Assembly (NCBI GenBank): GCA_905182375.1 | Contig: CAJJBF010000007.1 | Coordinates: 1 to 64,000 of the forward strand | From: Flammeovirgaceae bacterium UBA4465 | GTDB lineage: Bacteria; Bacteroidota; Bacteroidia; Cytophagales; Cyclobacteriaceae | Length of the DNA stretch: 64,000 bases | Direction of reading: 5' to 3' | Part shown: piece after piece, positions 38,691-47,772 of the stretch | Position numbering within the stretch: position 1 is the first letter of the stretch | Layout of the letters: each line of letters begins with the position of its first letter | The notes under the pieces: model-generated | Database searches by the model: none | What the model saw: the letters and a program-made list of their open reading frames with translations, nothing else | What the model was told of the DNA's origin: nothing | Translations under genes and position numbers: made by a program

Positions 38691-39170
38691 ATGAAATATC
38701 GTAGACTCACCCTTGAAGAACTCAAACCCTTAGAAAATGAATTTATAGATTTTTTAGTGGTCAACGGGGTCATTGCAGATGATTGGGAACAGCTGCTGGC
38801 AAATGATGTTGAAAAATCCAATCAAATAATAGATGCCTTTAGCGAAGTGGTTTTTGAAGGCATTATGAGAAAAACTCAATTTTTAGAATACAGAAGTATA
38901 GGAGAGCTCATCACTTTTAGTTTTATGGCAGACCTTATTTACATGGCAGGTATTCGACTAGATACTCATGGGGCATTTAAAATTGACTTTAATGATGAGC
39001 TTTCTATAAAACAGCTTTTAGCACAGCCTGTTGGTGGGGTGAAGGTTTTTATGGATGCAAAAAAGTACAAGGAAAATCGTGAAAAAGAAATTTTTGATAT
39101 GGTTGAACAAGGGTGCTTGATCTCTGACGGCAAACTTTTCAAAGCAATTGCGTCCGCGGCAGTAGATTGA
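38691..39170 (+). CDS. DUF6495 family protein
   Basis: About 159 residues from ATG 38691; an upstream TTG at 38652 would add 13 unlikely residues. The start MKYRRLTLEELKPLENEFID and the following FLVVNGVIADDWEQL match the Bacteroidota family DUF6495. Soluble, with no catalytic motif that I can see. A Cys-Leu-Ile stretch near the end is unremarkable. Function unknown. Its gene is convergent with the gluconokinase gene and not obviously part of the pentose phosphate cluster. Confidence 0.8.
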   Translation: MKYRRLTLEELKPLENEFIDFLVVNGVIADDWEQLLANDVEKSNQIIDAFSEVVFEGIMRKTQFLEYRSIGELITFSFMADLIYMAGIRLDTHGAFKIDFNDELSIKQLLAQPVGGVKVFMDAKKYKENREKEIFDMVEQGCLISDGKLFKAIASAAVD

Positions 39171-39207
39171 TTTTTTATCATACCGGCAACCTATTTTCAG
39201 CTAAACA

Positions 39208-39696
39208 TTATTTTTGAAGGTAGCTTACTACTAAATCAGCATTGATCTCAAATGTCTGGGTAGCATCAAGAATACACCCACTTTTCGGTGCTTCCAAAGC
39301 TTCGAATTGGGAATCGAGGAGTGAGGTGGGCATGAAATGATTTTTTCGTAATGCAAGTCGTTGTGCGATCGTTTTTTTATCTGCTTTCAAATAAATAAAT
39401 TCCATATTGGCAGAAGTTTGAATGACTTGTCGGTAAGACTTTTTTAAGGCGGAACAAGCGATAATTGCACCTTCATTAGTGTGATCAAGTGCTAATTGAT
39501 GAATATTTTGTAACCAGGGCCAGCGATCATCATCATCTAAGGGGTGACCTAGTTTCATTTTATCAATATTTTCTTTTGAATGAAAGTCATCACTATCAAA
39601 AAAAGGGATTTTAAGTCGATTAGATAGCACTTTTCCAAAGGCAGTTTTGCCAGAACAAGTCACACCCATCAAAATCAATATTTTAGGCGCCTTCAT
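39208..39696 (-). CDS. gntK: gluconokinase
   Basis: 162 residues, the usual size of GntK-type gluconate kinases. P-loop GVTCSGKTAFGK (residues 11-22), DSDDFHSKENIDKMKLGHPL (substrate-binding and lid region), DDDRWPWL and ACSALKKSYR are all diagnostic. It makes 6-phosphogluconate from gluconate and ATP, feeding Gnd. The start lies within the end of pgl (14-base overlap), so it is the last gene of the zwf-pgl-gntK operon. Confidence 0.92.
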   Translation of the reverse strand: MKAPKILILMGVTCSGKTAFGKVLSNRLKIPFFDSDDFHSKENIDKMKLGHPLDDDDRWPWLQNIHQLALDHTNEGAIIACSALKKSYRQVIQTSANMEFIYLKADKKTIAQRLALRKNHFMPTSLLDSQFEALEAPKSGCILDATQTFEINADLVVSYLQK

Positions 39697-40390
39697 ATGC
39701 CGCTTTATCCAGGTACCAAGTCAAATGTCCATGCGTTGGTTGAATATGCGCCGCCGGGAAGATTTCAAAATCACGTTGATCTTTGAGAATAGATTTGATT
39801 CGAGGATATTTGGCTGTGCCCGTTATTAAAAAAACTACAGATCGAGCATTATTAATGACCGGGCCCGTCAATGTTACCCTTTTTTGGCCACTGGTAGGAT
39901 GCGTGGCCACCGCACAAACCTCTTGATGTGTCATTAATTCCATTTCATGGGGAAATATAGAGGCCGTATGCCCATCTTCTCCCATTCCTAAATAAATTAA
40001 ATCAAAACAGGGCAGGTCATTCACTATGGGCAACGATTTATAAAGGAGGTTTCCATATCGCTCTGCTTCTTGTCTGGGATCATTTTCTCCAAGCACTCTA
40101 AAAATATGCTTACTAGCAATGTTCGCGGGATCAAAAAAGAGTTTTTTGGCCATTAAATAATTGCTTTCAGAATCATCAGGACTTACGCATCTTTCATCTC
40201 CCCAATAAAAACGCAACCGTGACCAATCGTTATTTTTATAGGTAGTGGCCAAAATTTCAAACAGTAACTTGGGTGTGCTTCCTCCCGATAATGCGACATG
40301 AATGACTTCCTTATCAGAAGCAAGGTTTACTAGCTGCTCGGCAAAGGCGGATGCTAAGGCATTAGGTGTTTTAAAAATAATTTTTTTCAT
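39683..40390 (-). CDS. pgl: 6-phosphogluconolactonase
   Basis: 235 residues of the NagB/RpiA fold. HVALSGGSTPKLLFEIL near residue 32, RFYWGDERCVSPDDSESN and YLGMGEDGHTASIFP are the Pgl-specific motifs; GDERCV and the GEDGHTA loop separate it from NagB deaminase. It hydrolyses 6-phosphogluconolactone made by Zwf. It starts five bases after the zwf stop. Confidence 0.94.
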   Translation of the reverse strand: MKKIIFKTPNALASAFAEQLVNLASDKEVIHVALSGGSTPKLLFEILATTYKNNDWSRLRFYWGDERCVSPDDSESNYLMAKKLFFDPANIASKHIFRVLGENDPRQEAERYGNLLYKSLPIVNDLPCFDLIYLGMGEDGHTASIFPHEMELMTHQEVCAVATHPTSGQKRVTLTGPVINNARSVVFLITGTAKYPRIKSILKDQRDFEIFPAAHIQPTHGHLTWYLDKAAYEGA

Positions 40391-40395
40391 TTTTT

Positions 40396-41925
40396 TTACA
40401 ATTCACAATATTCACCATCATGAGAAAGATTTGAGCTGGCATTTCTCCAAGCCACATCCTTGCCTTCAATCAATTCATTGATATGCTCAGGCCCCCAAGT
40501 GCCGGCAGGATAGCCATAAATAGGGATATCAGGATCGTCTTTCCATGCTTTTAAGATGGGATCGATAAATTTCCAAGAATTTTTGACGCTGTCTCCGCGT
40601 GCATACAAAGTCGAGTCTCCTTGCATACAGTCTAAAATAAGTCGCTCATAGGCGTCTGGGACATAATTCTGCGTTAGGTCATCATATTGGAAATCCATAT
40701 TTACATCCTTGACTAGGTTGCCTGCTCCGGGTACTTTCAGCCCAAATTTGAGCAGGATCCCTTCATTGGGTTGTATCCTGAAAATGAGGATATTATGCGC
40801 ATGATCAGAACCTTCGTTTTTGAACAAATGGAGGTGATTCGATTTGAAGTGTATGACTACCTCGGAAACTCTTGTGGGTAATCTTTTGCCACTTCTGATG
40901 TAAAAAGGAACATCTGCCCACCTCCAATTGTCAATAAAAAATTTCATAGCAGCAAACGTTTCCGTTCGAGAGGTTGGATGCACGCTATTTTCTTCTCGGT
41001 ATCCCAAGATTTGTTTATCTCTAACGTTGGCACTGGTATACTGCCCACGAATCACATTATTTTTCACATCTTCAGTAGAAAGTGGTCTAAGTGATTGGAA
41101 TAATTTGTCCTTTTCGTTCCGAATGGCTTCTGATGTCATTTGATTTGGAGGCTCCATAGCGACTAATGAGAGCAATTGAAGTAAGTGGTTTTGAATCATA
41201 TCCCGGAGGGCACCAGCACCTTCATAATAGCCCCCTCGATCACCTACTCCAACACTTTCTGCTGCTGTAATTTCTATACGTTGGATATAATTCCTGTTCC
41301 AAAGAGGCTCAAATATACTGTTGGAAAAGCGAGTAACCATCAGATTTTGAACGGTTTCCTTTCCTAGATAATGATCAATTCGATAAATTTGTTCCTCTTT
41401 GAATTTCAACAAAAGCGCCATGTTCAAAGCTCTAGCAGTTTCTAAATCATAACCAAAGGGTTTTTCTATAATCATCCGTTTCCATCCTTCTTTCTCCAAA
41501 TTAAGATCGTGAGCAGCCAAATGATGGGCGATTGTTTCGTACAACATGGGCGGGGTAGAGAGGTAAAAAATAACATTTGGATCAGGACGCCCAGGTAATA
41601 TTTGTTGCAATTTATTTTTTAACGCCGCATAAGCCGAAGGATCACCGGTATCTAGAGAGATGTAATGCACCAATTCGGAAAATTTTTGAATCTCTTTAGC
41701 TCTTTTCTCCTTTTTTTTAAAATAGGGATTGTTGATGACCGCTTTATCGCGATACGATGGGTCAGAATAATTACTTCTTCCAACACCAATGATGGCATAA
41801 TCTTCAGGTATGAATCCCTTACGAAATAAGTTAAAAATTTCTGGCAATAACTTTCTTGAGGTTAAATCGCCCGAGGCGCCAAAAATTACCAGCACTTGTG
41901 ATTCTACTTCTTTGTGGCTTATCAT
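40396..41925 (-). CDS. zwf: glucose-6-phosphate 1-dehydrogenase
   Basis: 509 residues. The nucleotide-binding motif GASGDLTSRKLLPEIF is at the N-terminus, the substrate and catalytic segment RIDHYLGKETVQNLMVTRF is near residue 185, and IEKPFG precedes it. It oxidises glucose-6-phosphate with NADP(+), the first step of the oxidative pentose phosphate pathway. It heads the zwf-pgl-gntK operon and is divergent from gnd with a 110-base shared promoter region. Confidence 0.96.
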   Translation of the reverse strand: MISHKEVESQVLVIFGASGDLTSRKLLPEIFNLFRKGFIPEDYAIIGVGRSNYSDPSYRDKAVINNPYFKKKEKRAKEIQKFSELVHYISLDTGDPSAYAALKNKLQQILPGRPDPNVIFYLSTPPMLYETIAHHLAAHDLNLEKEGWKRMIIEKPFGYDLETARALNMALLLKFKEEQIYRIDHYLGKETVQNLMVTRFSNSIFEPLWNRNYIQRIEITAAESVGVGDRGGYYEGAGALRDMIQNHLLQLLSLVAMEPPNQMTSEAIRNEKDKLFQSLRPLSTEDVKNNVIRGQYTSANVRDKQILGYREENSVHPTSRTETFAAMKFFIDNWRWADVPFYIRSGKRLPTRVSEVVIHFKSNHLHLFKNEGSDHAHNILIFRIQPNEGILLKFGLKVPGAGNLVKDVNMDFQYDDLTQNYVPDAYERLILDCMQGDSTLYARGDSVKNSWKFIDPILKAWKDDPDIPIYGYPAGTWGPEHINELIEGKDVAWRNASSNLSHDGEYCEL

Positions 41926-42001
41926 ATTTTGGTGAAAATGGATACAGGTACAAACTAAATAATTACCATTTGATTTATTATCACAGAGATTATTGTTTTA
42001 T

Positions 42002-42009
42002 TAGTTTTG
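42002..42009 (+). promoter_or_regulatory. probable -7 box of gnd
   Basis: TAGTTTTG matches the Bacteroidota -7 consensus TAnnTTTG and lies 26 bases before the gnd start. No clear -33 TTG stands at the ideal distance. Confidence 0.35.
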
Positions 42010-42035
42010 TTGAAAATTTTATAATATAATTTCTT

Positions 42036-43436
42036 ATGGCACAATTGTTTGATTTTGGATTGGTAGGGTTAGGAGTGATGGGCAGAAATTTTCTTTTAAA
42101 TGTGGCGGATCATCATTTTTCTGCGATTGGCCTTGACACAGATGCCCAAAAAGTAGCGGATTTAAAAGATGAAGGTCACTCAGATGATATCGAGGGGACA
42201 TTAGATAAAGTAGAATTCATTAAAAAATTGGCCAGGCCAAGGAAAATCATGCTACTCGTCCCGGCTGGAGGACCTGTGGACCATGTCATTACTGATTTAT
42301 TGCCCTTATTGGATTCAGGTGACTTGATCATTGATGGAGGGAACTCACATTTCGAAGATACCAATAGAAGATTTACTTCTTTAAAATCCAAGGATATTCA
42401 TTTCATGGGTTCGGGTGTCTCAGGAGGATCTGAAGGGGCAAGAATGGGTCCGAGTATTATGCCAGGAGGTGACTCTAAGGCTTACGAGATCATTAAGCCG
42501 ATTTTTGAAGCAGTCGCCGCTAAAGTCAATAACGAGCCATGTGTAGACTTTATGGGGAAAGGTTCTGCAGGCAATTATGTTAAAATGATACATAATGGGA
42601 TTGAATATGCTGACATGCAGCTCATTGGTGAGTCCTATCACATAATGAAACTAGGATTACAACAAGATAATCACAGCTTGAAACAAACTTACGATGATTG
42701 GAATCAGGGCGTCTTGCAGTCTTTTCTGGTTGAGATTACCAGTCAAATATTTAATAAAAAAGATGACCTCACTTCTGGTGATTTGTTAGATCAAATTTTA
42801 GACAAAGCCAAGCAAAAAGGTACTGGAAAATGGACTTCTCAAAACGCCATGGATCTAGGTGTTGCCATACCTACGATTGACGCAGCGGTTTCGATGCGGC
42901 AAATTTCCGGCATGAAAGACATTCGTATGAAGGCTTCTGAAAAATATACAGAGGGATCAGGTGAGTTTACCCCTGAAGTCAGTGTGGAAGAGGTGCGAGA
43001 TGCCTTATATTTCGCCTTTATAATGAGTTATGCACAAGGGATGGACCAACTGAGTAGGGCTTCAAAAGAATATCAATATGATTTGAATTTGGAAAGTATA
43101 GCGAAAATATGGAGAGGTGGATGCATCATACGTGCGAGGTTCTTGGAAGATATTCGCCTAGCTTATAAAAACGATTCTTCACTGGAAAGCTTATTATTAT
43201 CTCCCGTGATCAGTGAGAAAGTTAATTCCGTTGTTGGCGCCACACGAAAAGTCATACAATATACTGTGGCTAAGGGCATCCCTACTTTGGCATTGTCCAA
43301 TGCGCTCAATTATTTTGATGCTTTCAAGAGTGCGTATTTACCTCTAAATTTAATTCAAGCACAAAGAGACCTATTTGGATCTCATACCTATGAAAGGAAG
43401 GATAAACCAGGTATTTTTCATTCAGATTGGAATTAA
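42036..43436 (+). CDS. gnd: 6-phosphogluconate dehydrogenase, decarboxylating
   Basis: 466 residues. N-terminal Rossmann motif GLGVMGRNF, then GGNSHFEDTNRR, SGVSGGSEGARMGPSIMPGG (substrate loop) and KMIHNGIEYADMQLI with the catalytic Lys. The C-terminus is the usual helical dimer tail. Products are ribulose-5-phosphate, CO2 and NADPH. It is divergent from zwf and convergent with the glucokinase gene (five bases apart). Confidence 0.96.
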   Translation: MAQLFDFGLVGLGVMGRNFLLNVADHHFSAIGLDTDAQKVADLKDEGHSDDIEGTLDKVEFIKKLARPRKIMLLVPAGGPVDHVITDLLPLLDSGDLIIDGGNSHFEDTNRRFTSLKSKDIHFMGSGVSGGSEGARMGPSIMPGGDSKAYEIIKPIFEAVAAKVNNEPCVDFMGKGSAGNYVKMIHNGIEYADMQLIGESYHIMKLGLQQDNHSLKQTYDDWNQGVLQSFLVEITSQIFNKKDDLTSGDLLDQILDKAKQKGTGKWTSQNAMDLGVAIPTIDAAVSMRQISGMKDIRMKASEKYTEGSGEFTPEVSVEEVRDALYFAFIMSYAQGMDQLSRASKEYQYDLNLESIAKIWRGGCIIRARFLEDIRLAYKNDSSLESLLLSPVISEKVNSVVGATRKVIQYTVAKGIPTLALSNALNYFDAFKSAYLPLNLIQAQRDLFGSHTYERKDKPGIFHSDWN

Positions 43437-43441
43437 TCGGA

Positions 43442-44185
43442 TTACCTTTTGAAATAATGTCCGGCACCTACTGCCGCTCCAATAATACCAGCATTATTTT
43501 TTAGTTGCGCAGGAATAATTGGTGTTTTACATTTTAAATATGGCTCATATAGGTTAAATTTTTTACTGATTCCCCCACCCAAAATAAACAAGTCAGGCGT
43601 AAGCAAGAGTTCGACTCTTTTAAGATAGCGAGAAAACCGTTTTCCCCATTGACTCCATGATAAATTCTCAGCTTCTCTTATCGAATTAGCCGCATAATGT
43701 TCTCCATACCTGCCTTTAATTTTCAAGAAACCTAGTTCAGTATTAGGATAAAGGCGCCCTTCATGAAAGAGGGCAGAGCCGATACCTGTGCCGACCGTAA
43801 GAAAAATGAGATTACCTTTTTTACATTGCCCAGACCCAAAGGCAATCTCTGCTTTACCAGCAGCATCGGCATCATTAATTACGTAGGTAGGGCACCCGGA
43901 GGCCTCAGTTAATAAATCCGCAGCGTTCAATCCAATCCATTGCCCATCTATATTGGAAGCAGTACGAACGACTCCTTTTTGTATCACAGAGGGGAAACCA
44001 CATCCAATTTCTTTTTTCCAATCGAAAAATTGAATCAATTCAACAATAGTTTCAATGATCAATTGAGGGTTGGCAGGTTGTGGAGTGGGCAATCTTTTAC
44101 GATCTGTAATCAATTTACCTGTGACTGTATTAATTATGGCTCCTTTGATACCCGTTCCTCCGACATCAATACCTAGTATCTCCAT
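43442..44185 (-). CDS. ppgK: ROK-family polyphosphate-type glucokinase
   Basis: 247 residues. Phosphate motif GIDVGGTGIKGAI, second motif FLTVGTGIGSALF, and a TELGFLKIKGRYGEHYAA segment replacing the zinc-binding box of other ROK proteins, as in polyphosphate/ATP glucokinases. The C-terminal DLFILGGGISKKF and NNAGIIGAA are typical. It phosphorylates glucose, probably with polyphosphate and/or ATP, supplying Zwf. The polyphosphate preference is inferred from family resemblance. It sits right after gnd in opposite orientation. Confidence 0.82.
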   Translation of the reverse strand: MEILGIDVGGTGIKGAIINTVTGKLITDRKRLPTPQPANPQLIIETIVELIQFFDWKKEIGCGFPSVIQKGVVRTASNIDGQWIGLNAADLLTEASGCPTYVINDADAAGKAEIAFGSGQCKKGNLIFLTVGTGIGSALFHEGRLYPNTELGFLKIKGRYGEHYAANSIREAENLSWSQWGKRFSRYLKRVELLLTPDLFILGGGISKKFNLYEPYLKCKTPIIPAQLKNNAGIIGAAVGAGHYFKR

Positions 44186-44320
44186 TCTTTTAAAATGTTA
44201 TTAGCAATAATACTAAAAATGTCTGTTTGTACTAGTTATCCGATGATTTTATTTATATTTATTACATTATTATATATCTGTTCAATAATAATCAACATAG
44301 CACACACTAACTATTTTACA

Positions 44321-45061
44321 ATGAACACATTAGGAGAAATTTGGAATCAAATATCTAATAACGGAAGTTATGGATTTTTATTGTTGGTAATATTAAATCA
44401 AACAATTTATTTCATTTTGCTTGGCAGTAAATCAAAAAGATCAGAAAAATATAAATTTGCAGTAGATAATGAAGTAAAATATCTCAAAAGAACTGCCAAT
44501 TTTTTTTCTGTGGCCATATTCTTTCTTTTGTTTAGTCAAATCTCTAATTCTTTAGGCGATAGGTATCAGATGTTGTTTATTTTTGTTGCTCTTATGGCCT
44601 TCATGTTTGCATTTATGATTGCTTACGGTTTCAATATGTATTTACAGTTTTATTACCCTTTCGTTTTGGAAAAAAGGCTAAAATCTATTCGTTTTAGTAA
44701 ATTGAAATCCTCTAGTGGTAACTATATGAAATTATTAAATGAGTTAGAGGAAGATGAATTCATGTCAGATGAAATGATTGCATTAGAGGATGCTTCAGAA
44801 GCTGATTTTGACGTTTGGGTGGATGAAGTATCTGATGAAAAAATTATTCATAAATATGATATTTCTGATAAAGCACTTGTTTGCCCTGCATGTAATTTCA
44901 GAACACTCAAAGAACGAAAGGAAAAAGTATTGAAGGATGCATCTGAATTTGAGGAAGGATTGGTTGAAAAATTTTATCAATGTACATATTGCAATCATAA
45001 GGAGTCTAAACAGTTAAAGCTAATGAGTTGGAGTAAGAAAAGAGAACTTGAGAATATTTAA
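44321..45061 (+). CDS. membrane protein with C-terminal zinc ribbon
   Basis: About 246 residues from ATG 44321; a longer frame from 44195 adds a doubtful helix. Three membrane helices (about residues 14-30, 55-75 and 84-108 of this start) are followed by an acidic segment (ELEEDEFMSDEM...ALEDASEADFD) and a C-terminal zinc ribbon with CPAC and, 41 residues on, CTYC. Not a family I can name. The zinc ribbon points to nucleic-acid or protein binding on the cytoplasmic side. It stands alone, with a 136-base leader region. Confidence 0.65.
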   Translation: MNTLGEIWNQISNNGSYGFLLLVILNQTIYFILLGSKSKRSEKYKFAVDNEVKYLKRTANFFSVAIFFLLFSQISNSLGDRYQMLFIFVALMAFMFAFMIAYGFNMYLQFYYPFVLEKRLKSIRFSKLKSSSGNYMKLLNELEEDEFMSDEMIALEDASEADFDVWVDEVSDEKIIHKYDISDKALVCPACNFRTLKERKEKVLKDASEFEEGLVEKFYQCTYCNHKESKQLKLMSWSKKRELENI

Positions 45062-45083
45062 TTCGCCTGTTTGATGTGCCTTC

Positions 45084-46115
45084 TTAAGTTCCTTGAATTT
45101 GTTCTTTATATCTTCCTTTGTTAAATATTTTATGTTCAGTTTTATGGCCTCTTCTTAATTCCTTTTGTTCTTTTAAAGGTTTGGTATTGATCTCCTTACA
45201 TTCGTTGGTACAACATTGATCCATAGCCTTCCTACAATTGCTGCACTGGATGAACAAAAGATGGCATGCCTCGTTAGCACAGTTCACATGAGTATCTGAT
45301 GGCTCACCACATTGATGACAAAATGAAATGATATCCTCAGAAATGCGTTCTGCCATTCGTTGATCAAAAACAAAATTTTTGCCTTTAAATTTATTTTCTA
45401 AATTTAGGGTTTTCACCTGTTTGGTATATTCAATGATGCCACCCTCCAATTGAAATAACTTTTTAAAGCCTTTGTGTTTGAAATAGGCACTGGCCTTCTC
45501 ACATCTGATCCCACCCGTGCAATACATGACGATATTTTTATCATTTTTGTAAGATTCAATATCCTTTTCAATTATTTTCAGAGAATCTCGAAAGGTATCT
45601 ACATCTGGAGTGAGGGCATTTTCAAAATGTCCTATTTCAGTTTCATAATGATTGCGCATATCGACTAAAATAGTATCTGGATGAGCTATGATTTGATTGA
45701 ATGCTTCTGCCTTTAAATGCGTCCCCACATCTGTAGTGTCAAAAGTTTGGTCATCAAGCCCGTCGGCCAGTATTTTTGAGCGTATTTTTATTTTAAGCTT
45801 TAAAAACGATTTGTCATATTGTTCAACGGCAATATTTAATCGGATTCCTTTGAGAAAGGGGATCTCATCTAATGTCTGTTTAAAGCTGTGAAATTGAGGG
45901 GCGGGTACAGAAAGTTGTGCATTGATACCTTCACTTGCTACAAAGATCCTTCCCAAAACATATAAGGCATCCCAATGGGTATGCAAGTGATTCCTCAACG
46001 TTTCAGGATTACTTAAATTATGGTATTTATAGAAAGAGAGTGTCAATCTTTTTATACCCGCTTGATCTATGAGTGCAGCTTGTTCTTGCGCATTTAGATT
46101 ATTGTATAGTTGCAT
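45084..46115 (-). CDS. trhO: tRNA uridine(34) hydroxylase TrhO (rhodanese family)
   Basis: About 343 residues from ATG 46115. It has an N-terminal ferredoxin-like domain (LTLSFYKYHNL...GRIFVASEGINAQLS), a central rhodanese domain with the active-site loop MYCTGGIRCEKA, and a Cys-rich C-terminal zinc-binding tail (HQCGEPSDTH, CSNCRKAMDQC). This is the YceA/TrhO pattern. TrhO hydroxylates U34 of certain tRNAs with O2 to give ho5U. No partner gene is adjacent. Confidence 0.93.
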   Translation of the reverse strand: MQLYNNLNAQEQAALIDQAGIKRLTLSFYKYHNLSNPETLRNHLHTHWDALYVLGRIFVASEGINAQLSVPAPQFHSFKQTLDEIPFLKGIRLNIAVEQYDKSFLKLKIKIRSKILADGLDDQTFDTTDVGTHLKAEAFNQIIAHPDTILVDMRNHYETEIGHFENALTPDVDTFRDSLKIIEKDIESYKNDKNIVMYCTGGIRCEKASAYFKHKGFKKLFQLEGGIIEYTKQVKTLNLENKFKGKNFVFDQRMAERISEDIISFCHQCGEPSDTHVNCANEACHLLFIQCSNCRKAMDQCCTNECKEINTKPLKEQKELRRGHKTEHKIFNKGRYKEQIQGT

Positions 46116-46193
46116 GCCATACACTGTTTTTGTTATGCAAAGTTACTTTTTTATCTTGATAAGGGCGGTATAATGAGTCTATTTTGAGGCTAC

Positions 46194-46802
46194 TTATTTT
46201 AATTCTGTTATTTTAATGTTCCGCCATTTGACTTTAATTCCACCCCCATCATGAATTTGAAGGGCAATAGATCCCTTTCCTTTGCCAATGAGGTTATCAT
46301 TAATAGATACCATAGGCACATTGTTGAGCCAAGTTGAAACTTGGTCTCCTTGGGCGACTATTTTTAAGGTATTCCATTCTCCCATTTTAAGCACTGAATC
46401 AGTTTCAGCAGGGGGTTTGATGAGCCATCCACGGCCATAAGATTCATAAATGCCTCCCGTTTTGTCTTTCGGATGATTGGCAGGGGCTACTTCTACCTGC
46501 CAACCACTGATTCTGGTCCCTTCCAAGGTAGACCTAAAGAACACGCCACTATTACCATTGGCCTCTTGCTTAAAATTCAAGACCAATTCGAAGTTATCAT
46601 AATATTTATTGGTTGCCAAATAGCCATAATTGTGATCCGGTCCACTTTCGCAAATCAATTCACCTTCATCAACATACCATTTTTCAGTTCCATATACGGC
46701 CCAACCCTCCAAATTTTCACCATTAAATAAATCAACGGTTTGCGCAGTAACTTCCACAGTAAAGCCCAAAAGGAAAAGGAGTTTAAGATATTTATACCTC
46801 AT
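46194..46802 (-). CDS. secreted DUF1080 (3-keto-disaccharide hydrolase) protein
   Basis: 202 residues with a signal peptide (KLLFLLGFTVEVTAQ). DUF1080 landmarks: LFNGENLEGWAVYG near the mature N-terminus, NFELVLNFKQEANGNSGVFF, GGIYE and GEWNTLKIVAQGDQVSTWLN. The family is concanavalin-like, and members have been shown to hydrolyse 3-keto-glycosides. It could take part in oxidative glycoside breakdown, but no 3-keto-forming dehydrogenase is in the window. Confidence 0.88.
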   Translation of the reverse strand: MRYKYLKLLFLLGFTVEVTAQTVDLFNGENLEGWAVYGTEKWYVDEGELICESGPDHNYGYLATNKYYDNFELVLNFKQEANGNSGVFFRSTLEGTRISGWQVEVAPANHPKDKTGGIYESYGRGWLIKPPAETDSVLKMGEWNTLKIVAQGDQVSTWLNNVPMVSINDNLIGKGKGSIALQIHDGGGIKVKWRNIKITELK

Positions 46803-47097
46803 GTTTTTATCTTTCTAAAATATTTAATTGTGGGCTAAATGTAATGGGAATAAATGATTAACGCAATTTGATTTATTGGATAATAAAAATAGGTGATCCT
46901 GCCGGTTGAGAGGGGAGGTTATCTAATAAAAAAGATTCTCTGATTAATGTAATCATACCATGAAGGATTAATTAGCCTCCAATTGAGTAGGAACCTTTAC
47001 TTTGCCACCTACATTAACTTCTGATTAAATTAAAATGACTTAATGGTTAGTTCTTTCATTAAATTATGATTTTTTTTGTGAGTCAATTATTGAAATT

Positions 47098-47772
47098 ATG
47101 CTTGAAAGTTTTTTAGAAGGAGTAAATTATTACGATTTTCCTTCCTTGGAGGTGGCCATCTTTTCGTTGTTGCTCGCGTTCACGCTGAGCGCTGCCATTG
47201 CATTGACTTTTCATTTTACATTTCAGGGCTCACACTTCCCTAATTACTTCTTCCAGGCAATTGTTTTAAGTTCGATTGTAACTTCCATGATTATTATGTC
47301 TGTGGGAAATAACCTAGCCGTTGGTTTTGGAATCATAGGGGCCGTGGCGATCATTAGATTTAGAACTTTGGTATCAGACCCTAGAAACATTATTTTCATG
47401 TTTGCAGGGATCTCTGTGGGTATCACTACAGGAGTTTATGGTTATGCGGTAAGTGTGAGCGGTACCCTGTTATTCTGTTTGGCAGCCATCATGCTTAGAT
47501 TTTCCAGATATGCCAAGTCAGAGAATAATTTATTTGAAGTGTTCATTTCCCATTCAGATCCCATCGAATTTTCACTGCAAGAGTATTTAGCTCATAGATT
47601 TGAAATCAATATCACTTCCCAGAGAAAGTTGTCAGATGGAAGCTTTAAAAATGAATACCTTTTATCAGCAAAAACAAAAGTTTCAGAAATAGAGATATTT
47701 AAACAACTGTCTTTAATAGCAGATTTGAAAGAACTCAAAGTTGTACGGAAAAAAATAAATGCTCAATTGTGA
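47098..47772 (+). CDS. DUF4956 inner-membrane protein
   Basis: 224 residues. Four membrane helices in the N-terminal 140 residues include the DUF4956 core GNNLAVGFGIIGAVAIIRFR followed by TLVSDPRNIIFMFAGIS. The C-terminal about 75 residues form a soluble alpha/beta part (FEVFISHSDPIEFSL to LKVVRKKINAQL). DUF4956 is often found beside VTC-type polyphosphate polymerase or CotH genes, but not here. The GTG of the next gene, an HlyD-like protein, overlaps its stop (GTGA), so both are made together. A transport or gating role in that trio is inferred. Confidence 0.88.
   Translation: MLESFLEGVNYYDFPSLEVAIFSLLLAFTLSAAIALTFHFTFQGSHFPNYFFQAIVLSSIVTSMIIMSVGNNLAVGFGIIGAVAIIRFRTLVSDPRNIIFMFAGISVGITTGVYGYAVSVSGTLLFCLAAIMLRFSRYAKSENNLFEVFISHSDPIEFSLQEYLAHRFEINITSQRKLSDGSFKNEYLLSAKTKVSEIEIFKQLSLIADLKELKVVRKKINAQL

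Noticed and set aside
44195..44320. N-terminal extension of the zinc-ribbon membrane protein
   Set aside because: The added stretch is AT-rich, would add an unexpected helix, and a good ATG stands at 44321.
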